Shown here in pieces: positions 18,548-27,766 of a stretch of 64,000 bases of DNA. A program made the translations under genes and the position numbers. The stretch covers positions 62,001-126,000 of the forward strand of contig JAOADJ010000037.1 in assembly GCA_026417375.1 (NCBI GenBank), given 5' to 3'. The notes under the pieces are model-generated. The model did no database searches. It worked only from the letters and a program-made list of their open reading frames with translations, and had not been told where the DNA came from. Position 1 is the first letter of the stretch. Every line of letters starts with the position of its first letter. Origin of the DNA: Melioribacteraceae bacterium. Lineage in GTDB: Bacteria; Bacteroidota; Ignavibacteria; Ignavibacteriales; Melioribacteraceae.

Positions 18548-19763
18548 AATTGCTTTAATTTTTTTGGGAATATTTATTTCAACACTTTCAGCTGAAGAAA
18601 AAAGATTTATAGTAGTAGCAAAAGATGGAAGTGGAAATTTTATTTCTTTAACCGAGGCAATCAATTCTCTTCCAATGTTTAATTATCAGCGTACAACAAT
18701 TTTTGTTAAAAATGGTATTTATAATGAAAAAATTAGAATTGATCAGGATTATATTACAATTGAAGGAGAATCCCGGGATTCAACAATTATTCAATTTTCA
18801 CAATTGAGAAGCGATTGGCAAAAGAATAAAGATTCAATTGGACCAGCAGTAATAAACATTTTTGGTGATGATTTTATTTTAAGAAATGTAACTGTAGAAA
18901 ACACACAACCGGAAATAGGTCCGCATGCATTTGCTATTTATGGAACCGGAAATAGAACAATAATTGTAAACTCAAATCTTAAAAGTAAAGGTGCAGATAC
19001 AGTTTCACTTTGGCGACATAAAGATGGAATGTATTATCATGCAAATTGTTATTTTGAAGGAAGTGTGGATTTCGTTTGTCCACGTGGTTGGTGTTATATA
19101 AAAGATTCAGAATTTTATGAACATAAAAAAACAGCTGCTGTATGGCACGCAGGTGGTGAAGACAAGAACCAGAAATTTGTAATTGTTAATTCAAAATTTA
19201 ATGGTGTAGATGATTTTGAATTAGGAAGACATCATTACGACGCACAATTTTATTTCATCAATTGCGTCTTTCCAGATAATATGAGTAGCAAAGAAATTTA
19301 TAGAGTTACTTATCCAAATGAACCTGAAAGAGACAGACCATTTAATTGGGGTAAAAGATATTTTTTTTACAATAATATATTTAATAATAAAAAATTTCCC
19401 TGGATTAAAAACAATATCGAAAAAGAATTAGCAAATAAAATAAATGCAGAATGGACATTTGATTATAAATGGAATCCCGAAAGAATTGATTCTCTTAAGA
19501 TTATTCAATATAAAATTCATCAAAATCAGTTACATCTTATATTAAAAGAAAAAGTAACTGTTATTAACAATCCAAAATTAAAATCATCGAATGGAAAAAT
19601 ATTTAATTACCTTTCTGGAGCCGGAAGCGATACACTGATTTTTTCTTCAAATAATAAAATTGAAAAAAAAGATTTAAAGCACCTGAAAATTATAAACGAA
19701 GGAAAAATTTTAGCATCACAAGCAACAGTTGTTAAAAGATATCTATCATTTAGATTGAAGTAA
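18537..19763 (+). CDS. Pectinesterase (CE8) with variant active-site motifs
   Basis: A 408-aa exported beta-helix protein of the pectin methylesterase family, which removes methyl esters from homogalacturonan. K-N-G-I-Y-N-E-K matches the family N-terminal motif. The catalytic Asp-Asp-Arg set appears kept: Asp in G-A-D-T, Asp in V-D-F-V and Arg in L-G-R. The surrounding motifs differ from the classical forms: Q-D-T is A-D-T, D-F-I-F-G is D-F-V-C-P, and L-G-R-P-W is L-G-R-H-H. About 110 C-terminal residues form an extra beta-rich domain. It overlaps the GH28 gene by 11 bp and ends the first operon. Confidence 0.85.
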   Translation: MKIKIALIFLGIFISTLSAEEKRFIVVAKDGSGNFISLTEAINSLPMFNYQRTTIFVKNGIYNEKIRIDQDYITIEGESRDSTIIQFSQLRSDWQKNKDSIGPAVINIFGDDFILRNVTVENTQPEIGPHAFAIYGTGNRTIIVNSNLKSKGADTVSLWRHKDGMYYHANCYFEGSVDFVCPRGWCYIKDSEFYEHKKTAAVWHAGGEDKNQKFVIVNSKFNGVDDFELGRHHYDAQFYFINCVFPDNMSSKEIYRVTYPNEPERDRPFNWGKRYFFYNNIFNNKKFPWIKNNIEKELANKINAEWTFDYKWNPERIDSLKIIQYKIHQNQLHLILKEKVTVINNPKLKSSNGKIFNYLSGAGSDTLIFSSNNKIEKKDLKHLKIINEGKILASQATVVKRYLSFRLK

Positions 19764-19850
19764 AAAAATTAAGTTAAAATTTAAGGAGCAAAAGAGTGTA
19801 CGATTTTTCTTGCTTATTAAAATAATTTTCCGCATTTTGTTAATAGATAA

Positions 19851-19877
19851 AGTAAACGCTTTAATTAATCGTTTACT
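19851..19877. promoter_or_regulatory. Palindromic candidate uronate-regulon operator, site 2
   Basis: Perfect 8-bp arms AGTAAACG (19851-19858) and CGTTTACT (19870-19877) are separated by 11 bp, 30 bp before the TonB-receptor start. Each arm repeats the core seen at 13239 and 25134, so this is the only site with both half-sites in inverted order. Confidence 0.6.
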
Positions 19878-19906
19878 AATTTAAATTATTTCATTTGGAG
19901 TTAACA

Positions 19907-22906
19907 ATGAAAAAGAAATTCTTACTATTTCTCATCTTAATCATAGGCACATCTAAAATATTTTCACAATCAACAATAACAGGAGTAGTTACAGATTCAG
20001 TTTCAAAAGATCCATTAATTGGTGCAAGCGTTCATTTACTAGGAACTGCATTCGGTAGTGCTGTTGATATTGAAGGTAATTATAAGATTATTAAAGTCCC
20101 TTCAGGAAACTATACAATTCGTGTTTCTTATGTTGGTTATAAAACTAAGGATGTAAAAATCTCGTTAAAAGAAAATGAAGTACTTAAAATTAATTTTCAG
20201 TTAATTGCTGATGTAATTGAAGGACAAGAAGTTGTTGTATCAGCACAGGCAATAGGACAAGCTGCAGCAATTAACCAACAAATTTCTTCTAATACAATTA
20301 TTAATGTTATCTCCGAACAAAAAATAAAAGAATTACCCGATGCTAATGCTGCAGAATCGATTGGTCGTTTGCCCGGTGTTTCTATCTTAAGATCAGGCGG
20401 AGAAGCAAATAAAATTATACTTCGTGGATTGAGCGATAAATATACAAGTGTTACAATAGATGGAATTAGAATGGCATCAACTGATGCTGAAAGTCGTGGT
20501 TTGGATTTAAGCACTATTTCACAAAATTCTCTTGCAGGCATTGAATTATACAAAGCTCTTACTTCAGATAAAGAAGCCGACGCAATTGCTGGTAGTGTTA
20601 ACTTAGTAACAAAAAAAGCTCCCTCATTAAGAGAGCTATCGATTACTACAAAAGGTAATTACAATCAGCTAATGAAATCTGCAGCTCAGTATGATTTATC
20701 AGCTAAATATGGTGAAAGATTTTTTGATGATCTGCTTGGTGTGCAATTATCTGGTACTTTAGAAAGTAAAATAAGAAGTAATGAACTTATCAACCTCGAC
20801 TACGATCAAACTATTAACAACCAAACAGATTATGAAATAAATAATTTTAGTTTACGTTTTACAGATGAAATAAGAAAAAGAAATGGGTTGAGTTTAATAC
20901 TTGATTATAACACACCGGATGATGGTTCAATAAAATTAAACACTGTTTATAACAGTACTGATAGAGATTACATTTATCATTCAAGAGATTATCCATCAGG
21001 TGGAGGAACTGGGGGAACTGTTACTTACGCGTTTAGAGATCGTGAACAAAAAATATCGACTTTTACTTCAGCTTTAACCGGAGACAACAATTTTTGGTTA
21101 TTTAAATTCAGCTGGGGAATATCATTCGCTCAGTCAAATTCTGATTTCCCATTTGACTATTACATTGATTTTCTAGAACCTTCAAATATCGGTGTATCCG
21201 GAATGAAAAACGCACCTCGATTAAAAACAAATCCGGAAAAAATAATTCCTTTCGCTTATAATAATTTTAAAGCTGCAACTTTATACACAGCAAATTACAG
21301 AACACAAGAAAACTTAGACATAGAACGTTCTGCTTATCTAAATATATCAAATCAATATTCATTCGGTAATTATGTTACGGGGGAAGTTAAGTTTGGTGGA
21401 AAATATAAATCGAAAAGTAAAAATAATATTACCTCTTTAACTTATGCTCCATATTATTTAGGTTATTGGCAACCCTACACTCTTACAGCTGATGGAAGAA
21501 TAGTTGCGAAAAATTTAAGTGGAACTTTCTTTGATGCCTTCTTCCAAAGATATTTACAAAATCCAATAAACAATACTCTTGCGTTCAGTGAATATCTTGA
21601 TTCTGATCCTGAAGCACGAAACATGTATGATATATACAGATTATATCCATTGATAAACAGAGATAAGATGCGTCAATGGTATGAGTTAAACAAAAATGGT
21701 GTTGATAAGAATGGCAAGAATTACGAATATTCTATAGACCCTTCTGAAAAAGCAAATTATTATGACGTTAAAGAAGATGTATCTTCAGCTTATGTAATGA
21801 ACACTCTTAAATTTGGACAAGATATTGTGTTCATCGCTGGTTTAAGAGTAGAAAAAGAAAATAATTTTTATAAATCTAAATATTCACCAATTCAAACTGG
21901 TGGATTTCCAATTCCTCCGGATGCTTCGCGGGATACTTCCGCTTCATTTAAGCAAACAATCTATTTACCAAACTTCCATGTAAATATTAAACCAACTAAT
22001 TTCTTAAGTGTTAGATTAGCAGCATACAAAGCTCTTGCTCGTCCCGATTTTAATATGAGATTAAATAAATATTTTGCATGGAGACCTGCATCTGTAAGTT
22101 CAACAAAACAATTAATCCTTGGTAATCCATTACTTAAAACTGCTCAGGCATGGAATTTTGAAATGAACACTTCAATATATGGAAACGAAATCGGATTAAT
22201 TTCTATTTCCGGTTTTTATAAAGAGATTAAAGATATGTATCATATGTTGAATGGATTAAATACATCTGGTAACAATATGATTGATGCTCTTGGTTTGAAA
22301 TGGAAAACTTTACACACTGGTACTTACGCACTAACTGTTCCATATAATTCACCAAAACCTACAAAGGTTTGGGGATTTGAATTTGAACATCAAATTAATT
22401 TTCAGTTTTTACCAGGATTATTAAAAAATATTGTTCTTAGTTATAATGCTTCAATTGTTAGAAGTGAAACCTGGTTGATAGCTGCAAAAACAGATACTAT
22501 CAAATATACTTTACCAGGATTTCCATTCCCATTTTATAAATATGAAGATAGAGCAATTGAAGTTAAGCAACAATTAGAAAACCAACCTAAATTTTTTGGA
22601 AACATTTCATTAGGATATGACATTGGAGATTTTTCAATAAGATTATCTTTATTCCATCAATCAGAATATAACTTATCATTTACACCAAGTGGAAGAGGAG
22701 ATCAGATAATAAATGCTTATAACAGACTTGATTTAGCTTTGAAACAAAAAGTTACAGATTATCTATCAGTTTTATTAAATGTTAGTAATCTAACAAATAC
22801 AAAAGAAGAAAATCTTATTTACAACAGAGTAAATGGTTACAAAATTCTAAATACAAGTGAAAGATATGGCTTAACCGCTGATCTTGGTGTAAAATTAGAA
22901 TTGTAA
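19907..22906 (+). CDS. TonB-dependent receptor (TIGR01782-like), pectin oligosaccharide import
   Basis: A 999-aa outer-membrane receptor: signal peptide, a carboxypeptidase-regulatory-like domain (about 22-105), a plug domain (about 120-240) and a 22-strand barrel. The plug reads P-D-A-N-A-A-E-S-I-G-R-L-P-G-V, the pattern of the Xanthomonas/Caulobacter-type family (TIGR01782) rather than SusC. No SusD follows; instead a T9SS-secreted beta-helix protein starts 29 bp downstream. I use the ATG at 19907, with GGAG seven bases upstream, not the TTG at 19895. It is a paralogue of the receptor at 40315. The ligand is inferred from context. Confidence 0.9.
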   Translation: MKKKFLLFLILIIGTSKIFSQSTITGVVTDSVSKDPLIGASVHLLGTAFGSAVDIEGNYKIIKVPSGNYTIRVSYVGYKTKDVKISLKENEVLKINFQLIADVIEGQEVVVSAQAIGQAAAINQQISSNTIINVISEQKIKELPDANAAESIGRLPGVSILRSGGEANKIILRGLSDKYTSVTIDGIRMASTDAESRGLDLSTISQNSLAGIELYKALTSDKEADAIAGSVNLVTKKAPSLRELSITTKGNYNQLMKSAAQYDLSAKYGERFFDDLLGVQLSGTLESKIRSNELINLDYDQTINNQTDYEINNFSLRFTDEIRKRNGLSLILDYNTPDDGSIKLNTVYNSTDRDYIYHSRDYPSGGGTGGTVTYAFRDREQKISTFTSALTGDNNFWLFKFSWGISFAQSNSDFPFDYYIDFLEPSNIGVSGMKNAPRLKTNPEKIIPFAYNNFKAATLYTANYRTQENLDIERSAYLNISNQYSFGNYVTGEVKFGGKYKSKSKNNITSLTYAPYYLGYWQPYTLTADGRIVAKNLSGTFFDAFFQRYLQNPINNTLAFSEYLDSDPEARNMYDIYRLYPLINRDKMRQWYELNKNGVDKNGKNYEYSIDPSEKANYYDVKEDVSSAYVMNTLKFGQDIVFIAGLRVEKENNFYKSKYSPIQTGGFPIPPDASRDTSASFKQTIYLPNFHVNIKPTNFLSVRLAAYKALARPDFNMRLNKYFAWRPASVSSTKQLILGNPLLKTAQAWNFEMNTSIYGNEIGLISISGFYKEIKDMYHMLNGLNTSGNNMIDALGLKWKTLHTGTYALTVPYNSPKPTKVWGFEFEHQINFQFLPGLLKNIVLSYNASIVRSETWLIAAKTDTIKYTLPGFPFPFYKYEDRAIEVKQQLENQPKFFGNISLGYDIGDFSIRLSLFHQSEYNLSFTPSGRGDQIINAYNRLDLALKQKVTDYLSVLLNVSNLTNTKEENLIYNRVNGYKILNTSERYGLTADLGVKLEL

Positions 22907-22935
22907 ATCAACAATATAAAAAAGAAGGAGGACCC

Positions 22936-24618
22936 ATGTTACAAAACAAGAACATTATTTTAATTTTAGTTCTTACTTTATTAATCTCAATGAGTATTAA
23001 TGCGCAGGTGTTAAGATTAAAACCATTTGATGGAACACCTGCTACATATTTAGTCGCTCAAATCAAAGCAGATACTTTAGCAAACAAAGGAATTTTACCA
23101 AACAGAATTTATGAATTAGAAAGTGGACAAATTTATTTAAACACAGAAGTATTTAACGTTGCTGCAAAATATACTTTAAGAATGAGATCCTCTGGAACAG
23201 CTAAACCAATTATCTATCAATATCCAAGTGGTACAGGAGCAAATCCTCAAAATCCTCCGGGACAATTATTCCAACTTAATGGTGGACATCTTGAAATGAC
23301 TAATATTGCAGTTTCAGGATATTTCGAACCACTTTATGATGCTTTTAATAATGTTCAGGGTGGGCTAATAAATACAGCTGCAGAAGGGTCAAGAATTATT
23401 ATTGATAAATGTTTATTAACAAACGTTAATGGTCAACCGGTAAGAACTGGTAGTGCCACAAAAGTTGTTAAGGTTACAAATTCTATTTTTGCTAACATGG
23501 GTGCATTAAGTACAAGTAACCTTGGTGCTGGAAAAGGAATCGATTTACGTGAAGCATCTTGCGACTCTTTAATATTAGTAAATAATACATTTGTAAATTA
23601 TCAGGATCGTGTAATTCGTCACTATAATTTTGCAAATCCTTTAGCTGGTACAGGTGGAATTAAATATTGCTTAATTGACCATAATACTCTTGTAAATGGA
23701 ATGGGCTTCCATGGAACGTTATCACTTGGTAATGTTGGTAAAGATGTTATTATAACAAATAATTTATTCCTTGATGGTTTTTCAGCTGGTGAAGATTCAA
23801 CTGATGCAACACGAACCGCAGAATGGGGTAACACAGGTGAAAAATATGCTAATGGTAATAACTATATGTGTTGGATTTTTACTGCTCCAAATGATACAAC
23901 AAAATGGAAAGTATCTAATAACTTTTATGCAATTTCAAAGGAAGGACAAGCATTTTTTGATAAATATAAATTTAAAGAAGGAAGTCCTTTATCACGTCAT
24001 ATAAGAAGCAAACTTGGTGCAAATGCTGCTAAAGCTTTCACAAAAGTAAACTTAACTATGAATAGAATTCCGAAACTTATGGTTAATATGATGGAATGGT
24101 ATTTGGATCCAAATGGTGGAAATAAAACAAAGAACACACCATCTTCAAAATGGGTTCGCGAATTACACGATATGGACAGAAGGACATATAAATACTTTAT
24201 AGACACTATGGATTGTGCATTTCCAAAAACAGTACCAGCATATTATTCAGCTGAAAGAGGATTTCCAGCTGGAGATTTGAATTGGTTCCCAGCTTTAAAA
24301 TCTATTTGGGAAAAAGGTGGAAGTGTTGATGTTGAAACTCATGATGAAATTCCAGTTGAATATTCATTAGAGCAAAACTATCCAAATCCATTTAATCCAA
24401 CTACAACTATTTCTTTTGTTATTCCCAAAAGTGGTTTAACAACTTTATCTGTTTATAACTTAATTGGTGAAAAAATAGCAACCATTGTAAATGAAAATTT
24501 AAATGCTGGTCATCATGAATTTAGTTTTAATGCTCAAAATTTACCATCGGGCATTTATTTCTATAAGTTAGAATCTGGTTCATTTAGTCAAACTAAAAAA
24601 ATGATATTAATGAAATAA
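22936..24618 (+). CDS. T9SS-secreted right-handed beta-helix protein (pectate lyase-like)
   Basis: A 560-aa exported protein: signal peptide 1-23, parallel beta-helix (about 50-300, with repeated N-N-T-F-V-N and D-H-N-T-L turns), a linker ending in G-D-L-N-W-F-P, and a C-terminal T9SS type A sorting domain (about 475-560) beginning N-Y-P-N-P-F-N-P. It is likely displayed on or released from the cell surface. No catalytic motif of a named lyase family is clear, so lyase or glycan-binding roles are both possible. It follows the TonB receptor and has the best Shine-Dalgarno of the window (AAGGAGG, 22925-22931). It is a paralogue of 43224-44855. Confidence 0.8.
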   Translation: MLQNKNIILILVLTLLISMSINAQVLRLKPFDGTPATYLVAQIKADTLANKGILPNRIYELESGQIYLNTEVFNVAAKYTLRMRSSGTAKPIIYQYPSGTGANPQNPPGQLFQLNGGHLEMTNIAVSGYFEPLYDAFNNVQGGLINTAAEGSRIIIDKCLLTNVNGQPVRTGSATKVVKVTNSIFANMGALSTSNLGAGKGIDLREASCDSLILVNNTFVNYQDRVIRHYNFANPLAGTGGIKYCLIDHNTLVNGMGFHGTLSLGNVGKDVIITNNLFLDGFSAGEDSTDATRTAEWGNTGEKYANGNNYMCWIFTAPNDTTKWKVSNNFYAISKEGQAFFDKYKFKEGSPLSRHIRSKLGANAAKAFTKVNLTMNRIPKLMVNMMEWYLDPNGGNKTKNTPSSKWVRELHDMDRRTYKYFIDTMDCAFPKTVPAYYSAERGFPAGDLNWFPALKSIWEKGGSVDVETHDEIPVEYSLEQNYPNPFNPTTTISFVIPKSGLTTLSVYNLIGEKIATIVNENLNAGHHEFSFNAQNLPSGIYFYKLESGSFSQTKKMILMK

Positions 24619-24625
24619 TTTAAGT

Positions 24626-24654
24626 GGAACCGGTGAAGAACCGGTTCCTTTTTT
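24626..24654 (+). terminator. Intrinsic terminator after the receptor/beta-helix pair
   Basis: A perfect 9-bp GC-rich stem GGAACCGGT (24626-24634) / ACCGGTTCC (24640-24648), with a GAAGA loop, is followed by six T. It is a textbook factor-independent terminator, 8 bp past the stop codon. Confidence 0.92.
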
Positions 24655-24661
24655 AACGTAA

Positions 24662-25078
24662 ATGAAAAAATTTATATATATAATTTTATTCGTAACTCAA
24701 ATAATTTTTTCTCAGCAACAAGAAAAAAAATTTGATATTGAGGATTGTGTAAATCCTTTTAATTCAGAGAAAATAGAAAGTACAAAAGTTGGATATCAAT
24801 ATTGGTTTGTTAATAAAGATTTTTTAGATGGACGTACAATTAAATTAAGTGTTGTCAAACCAAAATCTGCTACACATCCGCCACATAAACATATTGAAGA
24901 TGAATTCTTTTTTGTAATTGAAGGTAAGGCTGAGTTTTATTTAGAAGGCAAAACAAAACAGGTTGAAGGTTTTGCTTCTTTTTATTGCCCTTCAAATTAT
25001 GAACATGGAATTAAAAATATTGGTGATACAGTCTTAAAATATTTAGTGATAAAAAAATACCCGTTAAATAAAAATTAA
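24662..25078 (+). CDS. Exported cupin-domain protein (possibly KdgF-like)
   Basis: A 138-aa protein with signal peptide (about 1-18) and one cupin_2 barrel. The first metal motif is H-P-P-H-K-H-I-E-D-E near residues 76-84, and the second has P-S-N-Y-E-H-G near 113. Single-domain cupins in pectin loci include KdgF, which turns 4,5-unsaturated galacturonate into the linear keto form; KdgF is normally cytoplasmic, whereas this one is exported. The assignment is therefore only suggestive. It starts 8 bp after a strong terminator, so it may depend on read-through. Confidence 0.65.
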   Translation: MKKFIYIILFVTQIIFSQQQEKKFDIEDCVNPFNSEKIESTKVGYQYWFVNKDFLDGRTIKLSVVKPKSATHPPHKHIEDEFFFVIEGKAEFYLEGKTKQVEGFASFYCPSNYEHGIKNIGDTVLKYLVIKKYPLNKN

Positions 25079-25132
25079 TAAAATTTTTACTTGCACTTTA
25101 AAATTTTTTTCAAGATTTTTGCTTTAACTATT

Positions 25133-25148
25133 AAGTAAACGATAAAAT
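25133..25148 (+). promoter_or_regulatory. Candidate uronate-regulon operator, site 3
   Basis: The site reads AAGTAAACGATAAAAT, 32-47 bp before the transporter start. It matches site 1 (13239) over AGTAAACGATAAA without mismatch. A TTGCTT (25119-25124) upstream could serve as -35. Confidence 0.5.
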
Positions 25149-25179
25149 AGAATTTTTTCGCAATAAATTTGGAGTCACA

Positions 25180-26451
25180 ATGACTGCCACAAAACCCAAA
25201 ATAGGAAATTATCGCTGGACTATACTTGCCCTTTTATTTTTTGCAACTACAATAAATTACATGGACCGTCAGATTTTAGGAATTTTAGCTCCAACATTAG
25301 AAAAGGAAATTGGTTGGAATGAAATAGAATATGCTTCAATAGTTGTTGCATTTCAAGCAGCTTACGCAATCGGACTTTTATTAGTCGGTCGTTTAGTTGA
25401 TAAAATTGGAACTAAACAAGGTTATTCAATTTCATTAACGGGTTGGAGTTTATCTGCAGCTGCTCATGCTTTAGCTTCAACAGTAACAGGATTTTCAGTA
25501 GCAAGATTCTTTTTGGGATTGTTTGAAGCAGGTAATTTTCCAGCCGCAGTTAAAACTGTTGCCGAATGGTTTCCCAAAAAGGAAAGGGCTTTTGCTACAG
25601 GACTTTTTAATGCAGGTTCAAATGTTGGTGCTATTGTGGCTCCACTTGTTGTTCCCTGGCTTGCTATTACCTATGGTTGGCAAGAAGCTTTTATAGTAAC
25701 AGGATTAATCGGATTAATTTGGTTAGTTTTTTGGTATTGGCTATACGAAAAACCAGAAAAACAAAAAAGATTATCGAAAGCTGAACTTGAGTATATACAA
25801 TCAGATCCACCTGATCCACAAACTAAAATCCCTTGGCTTTCTTTAATGAAATATAGAGAAGCTTGGGCTTTTGCTTTAGCTAAATTTTTAACTGACCCTG
25901 TTTGGTGGTTTTATCTTTACTGGATTCCAAAATTTCTATACAAAACATATGGAATAACATTAGATAAAATTGGATTACCATTAATAATAATTTATTTAAT
26001 GGCTGATGTTGGAAGTATTGGTGGTGGTTGGCTTTCTTCTTTTTTCATTAAAAAGGGATGGACTATTACTAAAGGAAGAAAAGCTGCTATGTTAATCTGT
26101 GCATTATTAGTAATTCCAATTGTTTTTGCTTCACAAGCTGATGATATTTGGGTTGCTGTGGCATTATTAAGTTTAGCAACAGCTGCTCATCAAGGTTGGT
26201 CTGCTAATTTATTTACTACTGCTTCGGATGTATTCCCACGTAAAGCTGTTGGCTCTGTTGTTGGTTTTGGAGGTATGGCGGGTGCTATTGGCGGTATGTT
26301 AATCGCTTCTATCGCTGGATTTATTCTTCAATTAACTGGTAGTTATTTAGCTTTATTTATTATGGCTGGAAGTATGTATTTAATAGCTTTTGTATTACAC
26401 CATCTTTTAATTCCAAAATTTGAAGAAGTTAAAATTAATGAAACATTATAA
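25180..26451 (+). CDS. exuT: MFS transporter, hexuronate (ExuT-like) family
   Basis: A 423-aa inner-membrane major-facilitator protein with about 12 membrane helices and the anion:cation symporter (ACS/ExuT) hallmarks: I-N-Y-M-D-R-Q-I near residue 26, G-R-L-V-D-K-I-G in loop 2-3, and E-A-G-N-F-P-A-A near 116. It very likely imports galacturonate or glucuronate released by the exported hydrolases and feeds UxaC downstream. GGAG lies five bases before the ATG. Exact substrate (mono- versus oligouronate) is not shown by sequence. Confidence 0.88.
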   Translation: MTATKPKIGNYRWTILALLFFATTINYMDRQILGILAPTLEKEIGWNEIEYASIVVAFQAAYAIGLLLVGRLVDKIGTKQGYSISLTGWSLSAAAHALASTVTGFSVARFFLGLFEAGNFPAAVKTVAEWFPKKERAFATGLFNAGSNVGAIVAPLVVPWLAITYGWQEAFIVTGLIGLIWLVFWYWLYEKPEKQKRLSKAELEYIQSDPPDPQTKIPWLSLMKYREAWAFALAKFLTDPVWWFYLYWIPKFLYKTYGITLDKIGLPLIIIYLMADVGSIGGGWLSSFFIKKGWTITKGRKAAMLICALLVIPIVFASQADDIWVAVALLSLATAAHQGWSANLFTTASDVFPRKAVGSVVGFGGMAGAIGGMLIASIAGFILQLTGSYLALFIMAGSMYLIAFVLHHLLIPKFEEVKINETL

Positions 26452-26473
26452 ATGCTCCTCCTTAAATAATGTC

Positions 26474-26510
26474 AGGAAGACAGTTAATAAAATTGTCTTC
26501 CTTAAATTTT
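26474..26510 (+). terminator. Stem-loop after the transporter gene
   Basis: A perfect 9-bp stem AGGAAGACA (26474-26482) / TGTCTTCCT (26494-26502) with an 11-bp loop is followed by TAAATTTT. The U-tract is interrupted, so it may terminate only partly and lower expression of the downstream genes. Confidence 0.6.
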
Positions 26511-26519
26511 AGGTGATTT

Positions 26520-27755
26520 ATGAAAAGTAAATTTTTACTAATCTTAACATTTTTCCCATTATTAATTTTTGCACAAAGCAAAACTTTAACAATAAAACTT
26601 AAAAATGACATTAATAAAGATAGAGTTGATGCGTTAGTTGTTTTATGTACAAATGAATTAAATAAATTAAATAAATTAAATAAAAATATTGATTACCAAA
26701 CATTACAGATTTTTGATGGTAAAAAAGAATTAGCTTATCAAATAGAAAAAAAGAGTAATGACTGTAGTGATATTTATTTTGTTGTTGATATAAAAGCAAA
26801 GGAAAAAAAGAAAATAAGTTTACAGTGGGGTAAAAATAAAAAAAGTGAATTTCAACACCGTACTTATGCTGAACTTGCGATGAAAAATCCATCTAATTAT
26901 GATGGCAAAAAATTCAGAGGAACAAAATTTGAAAATGTTACTAAAATTAAAGTTCCATCAGTTCATACAGATCATGATGCACTTTTCAAATATGAAGGAC
27001 CTGGTTGGGAATCAGAAAAAGTTGGTTATCGTTTTTATTTAGATTGGAGAAATGCTACTGATATTTTTGGTAAAAAAATAAATGGATTGTTCCTTAAAAA
27101 TATTGGAGTTACAGATACAGTAGCAAAGGATGATTCATATCATAATATGCAAGATTGGGGAATGGATATTTTTAAAGTTGGTTCATCATTAGGAATTGGT
27201 TCAATCGGAATGATGATTGAACAAAAAGTAAACATGGTTTCAAAAACTGATAGTATTTATTGCGAAATTTCTAAAAATGGACCTGTTATTTCTGAAGTAA
27301 AAACAAATTACTTTGGCTGGCTTGTTGGAAATAAAAAATATAATCTCGAATCAAAATTATCAATTGCAGCTGGAAGCCGATTATCTAAACATTCAATATT
27401 AATTAAAGATGAACCGGATAATTTGGTAACTGGATTAGCAAAATATGAAGGGACAAAATTCATAAAAAGTAATAACAATAACGGATGGAATTTTATAGCT
27501 CTTTATGGTAAACAGTCCCTTGCAAATGATGATTTAGGCATTGCTCTTTTTTATAATCAAAAAGATTTGATTGAATTGACAGAAGATAATTTAAGTCATA
27601 TTGTAAAACTCAAAACTAATAATGGAAAACTTGAATATTATTTTGCTGCCGCTTGGCAACAAGAACCTAATGGTATAAAAAACCAAAAAGAATTTGAACA
27701 ATATTTATCAAACACAATTTTAGAATTAAATAATCCTATTAAAATTGAATATTGA
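26520..27755 (+). CDS. Exported DUF4861 family protein
   Basis: A 411-aa protein with signal peptide (about 1-18). The family core is visible as H-R-T-Y-A-E near residue 117, then E-G-P-x-W-E-S ... V-G-Y-R-F-Y-x-D-W-R-N near 162-185 and W-G-M-D-I-F-K-V-G near 218. DUF4861 proteins recur in polysaccharide loci of Bacteroidota-type organisms; I am not aware of a settled biochemical role. Its place between the uronate transporter and UxaC suggests processing or binding of uronate oligosaccharides outside the cytoplasm. A near-repeat encoding L-N-K-L-N-K-L-N-K lies near residue 48. Confidence 0.75.
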   Translation: MKSKFLLILTFFPLLIFAQSKTLTIKLKNDINKDRVDALVVLCTNELNKLNKLNKNIDYQTLQIFDGKKELAYQIEKKSNDCSDIYFVVDIKAKEKKKISLQWGKNKKSEFQHRTYAELAMKNPSNYDGKKFRGTKFENVTKIKVPSVHTDHDALFKYEGPGWESEKVGYRFYLDWRNATDIFGKKINGLFLKNIGVTDTVAKDDSYHNMQDWGMDIFKVGSSLGIGSIGMMIEQKVNMVSKTDSIYCEISKNGPVISEVKTNYFGWLVGNKKYNLESKLSIAAGSRLSKHSILIKDEPDNLVTGLAKYEGTKFIKSNNNNGWNFIALYGKQSLANDDLGIALFYNQKDLIELTEDNLSHIVKLKTNNGKLEYYFAAAWQQEPNGIKNQKEFEQYLSNTILELNNPIKIEY

Positions 27756-27766
27756 AAGAGGAAAAA

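Noticed and set aside
19895-19906. TTG start four codons before the TonB receptor ATG
   Set aside because: It overlaps the GGAG ribosome site that serves the ATG at 19907.
26655-26683. Short tandem AAATAAATT-like repeat
   Set aside because: It is in frame within the DUF4861 protein (Asn-Lys-Leu repeats) in AT-rich sequence; too short to call a functional repeat.
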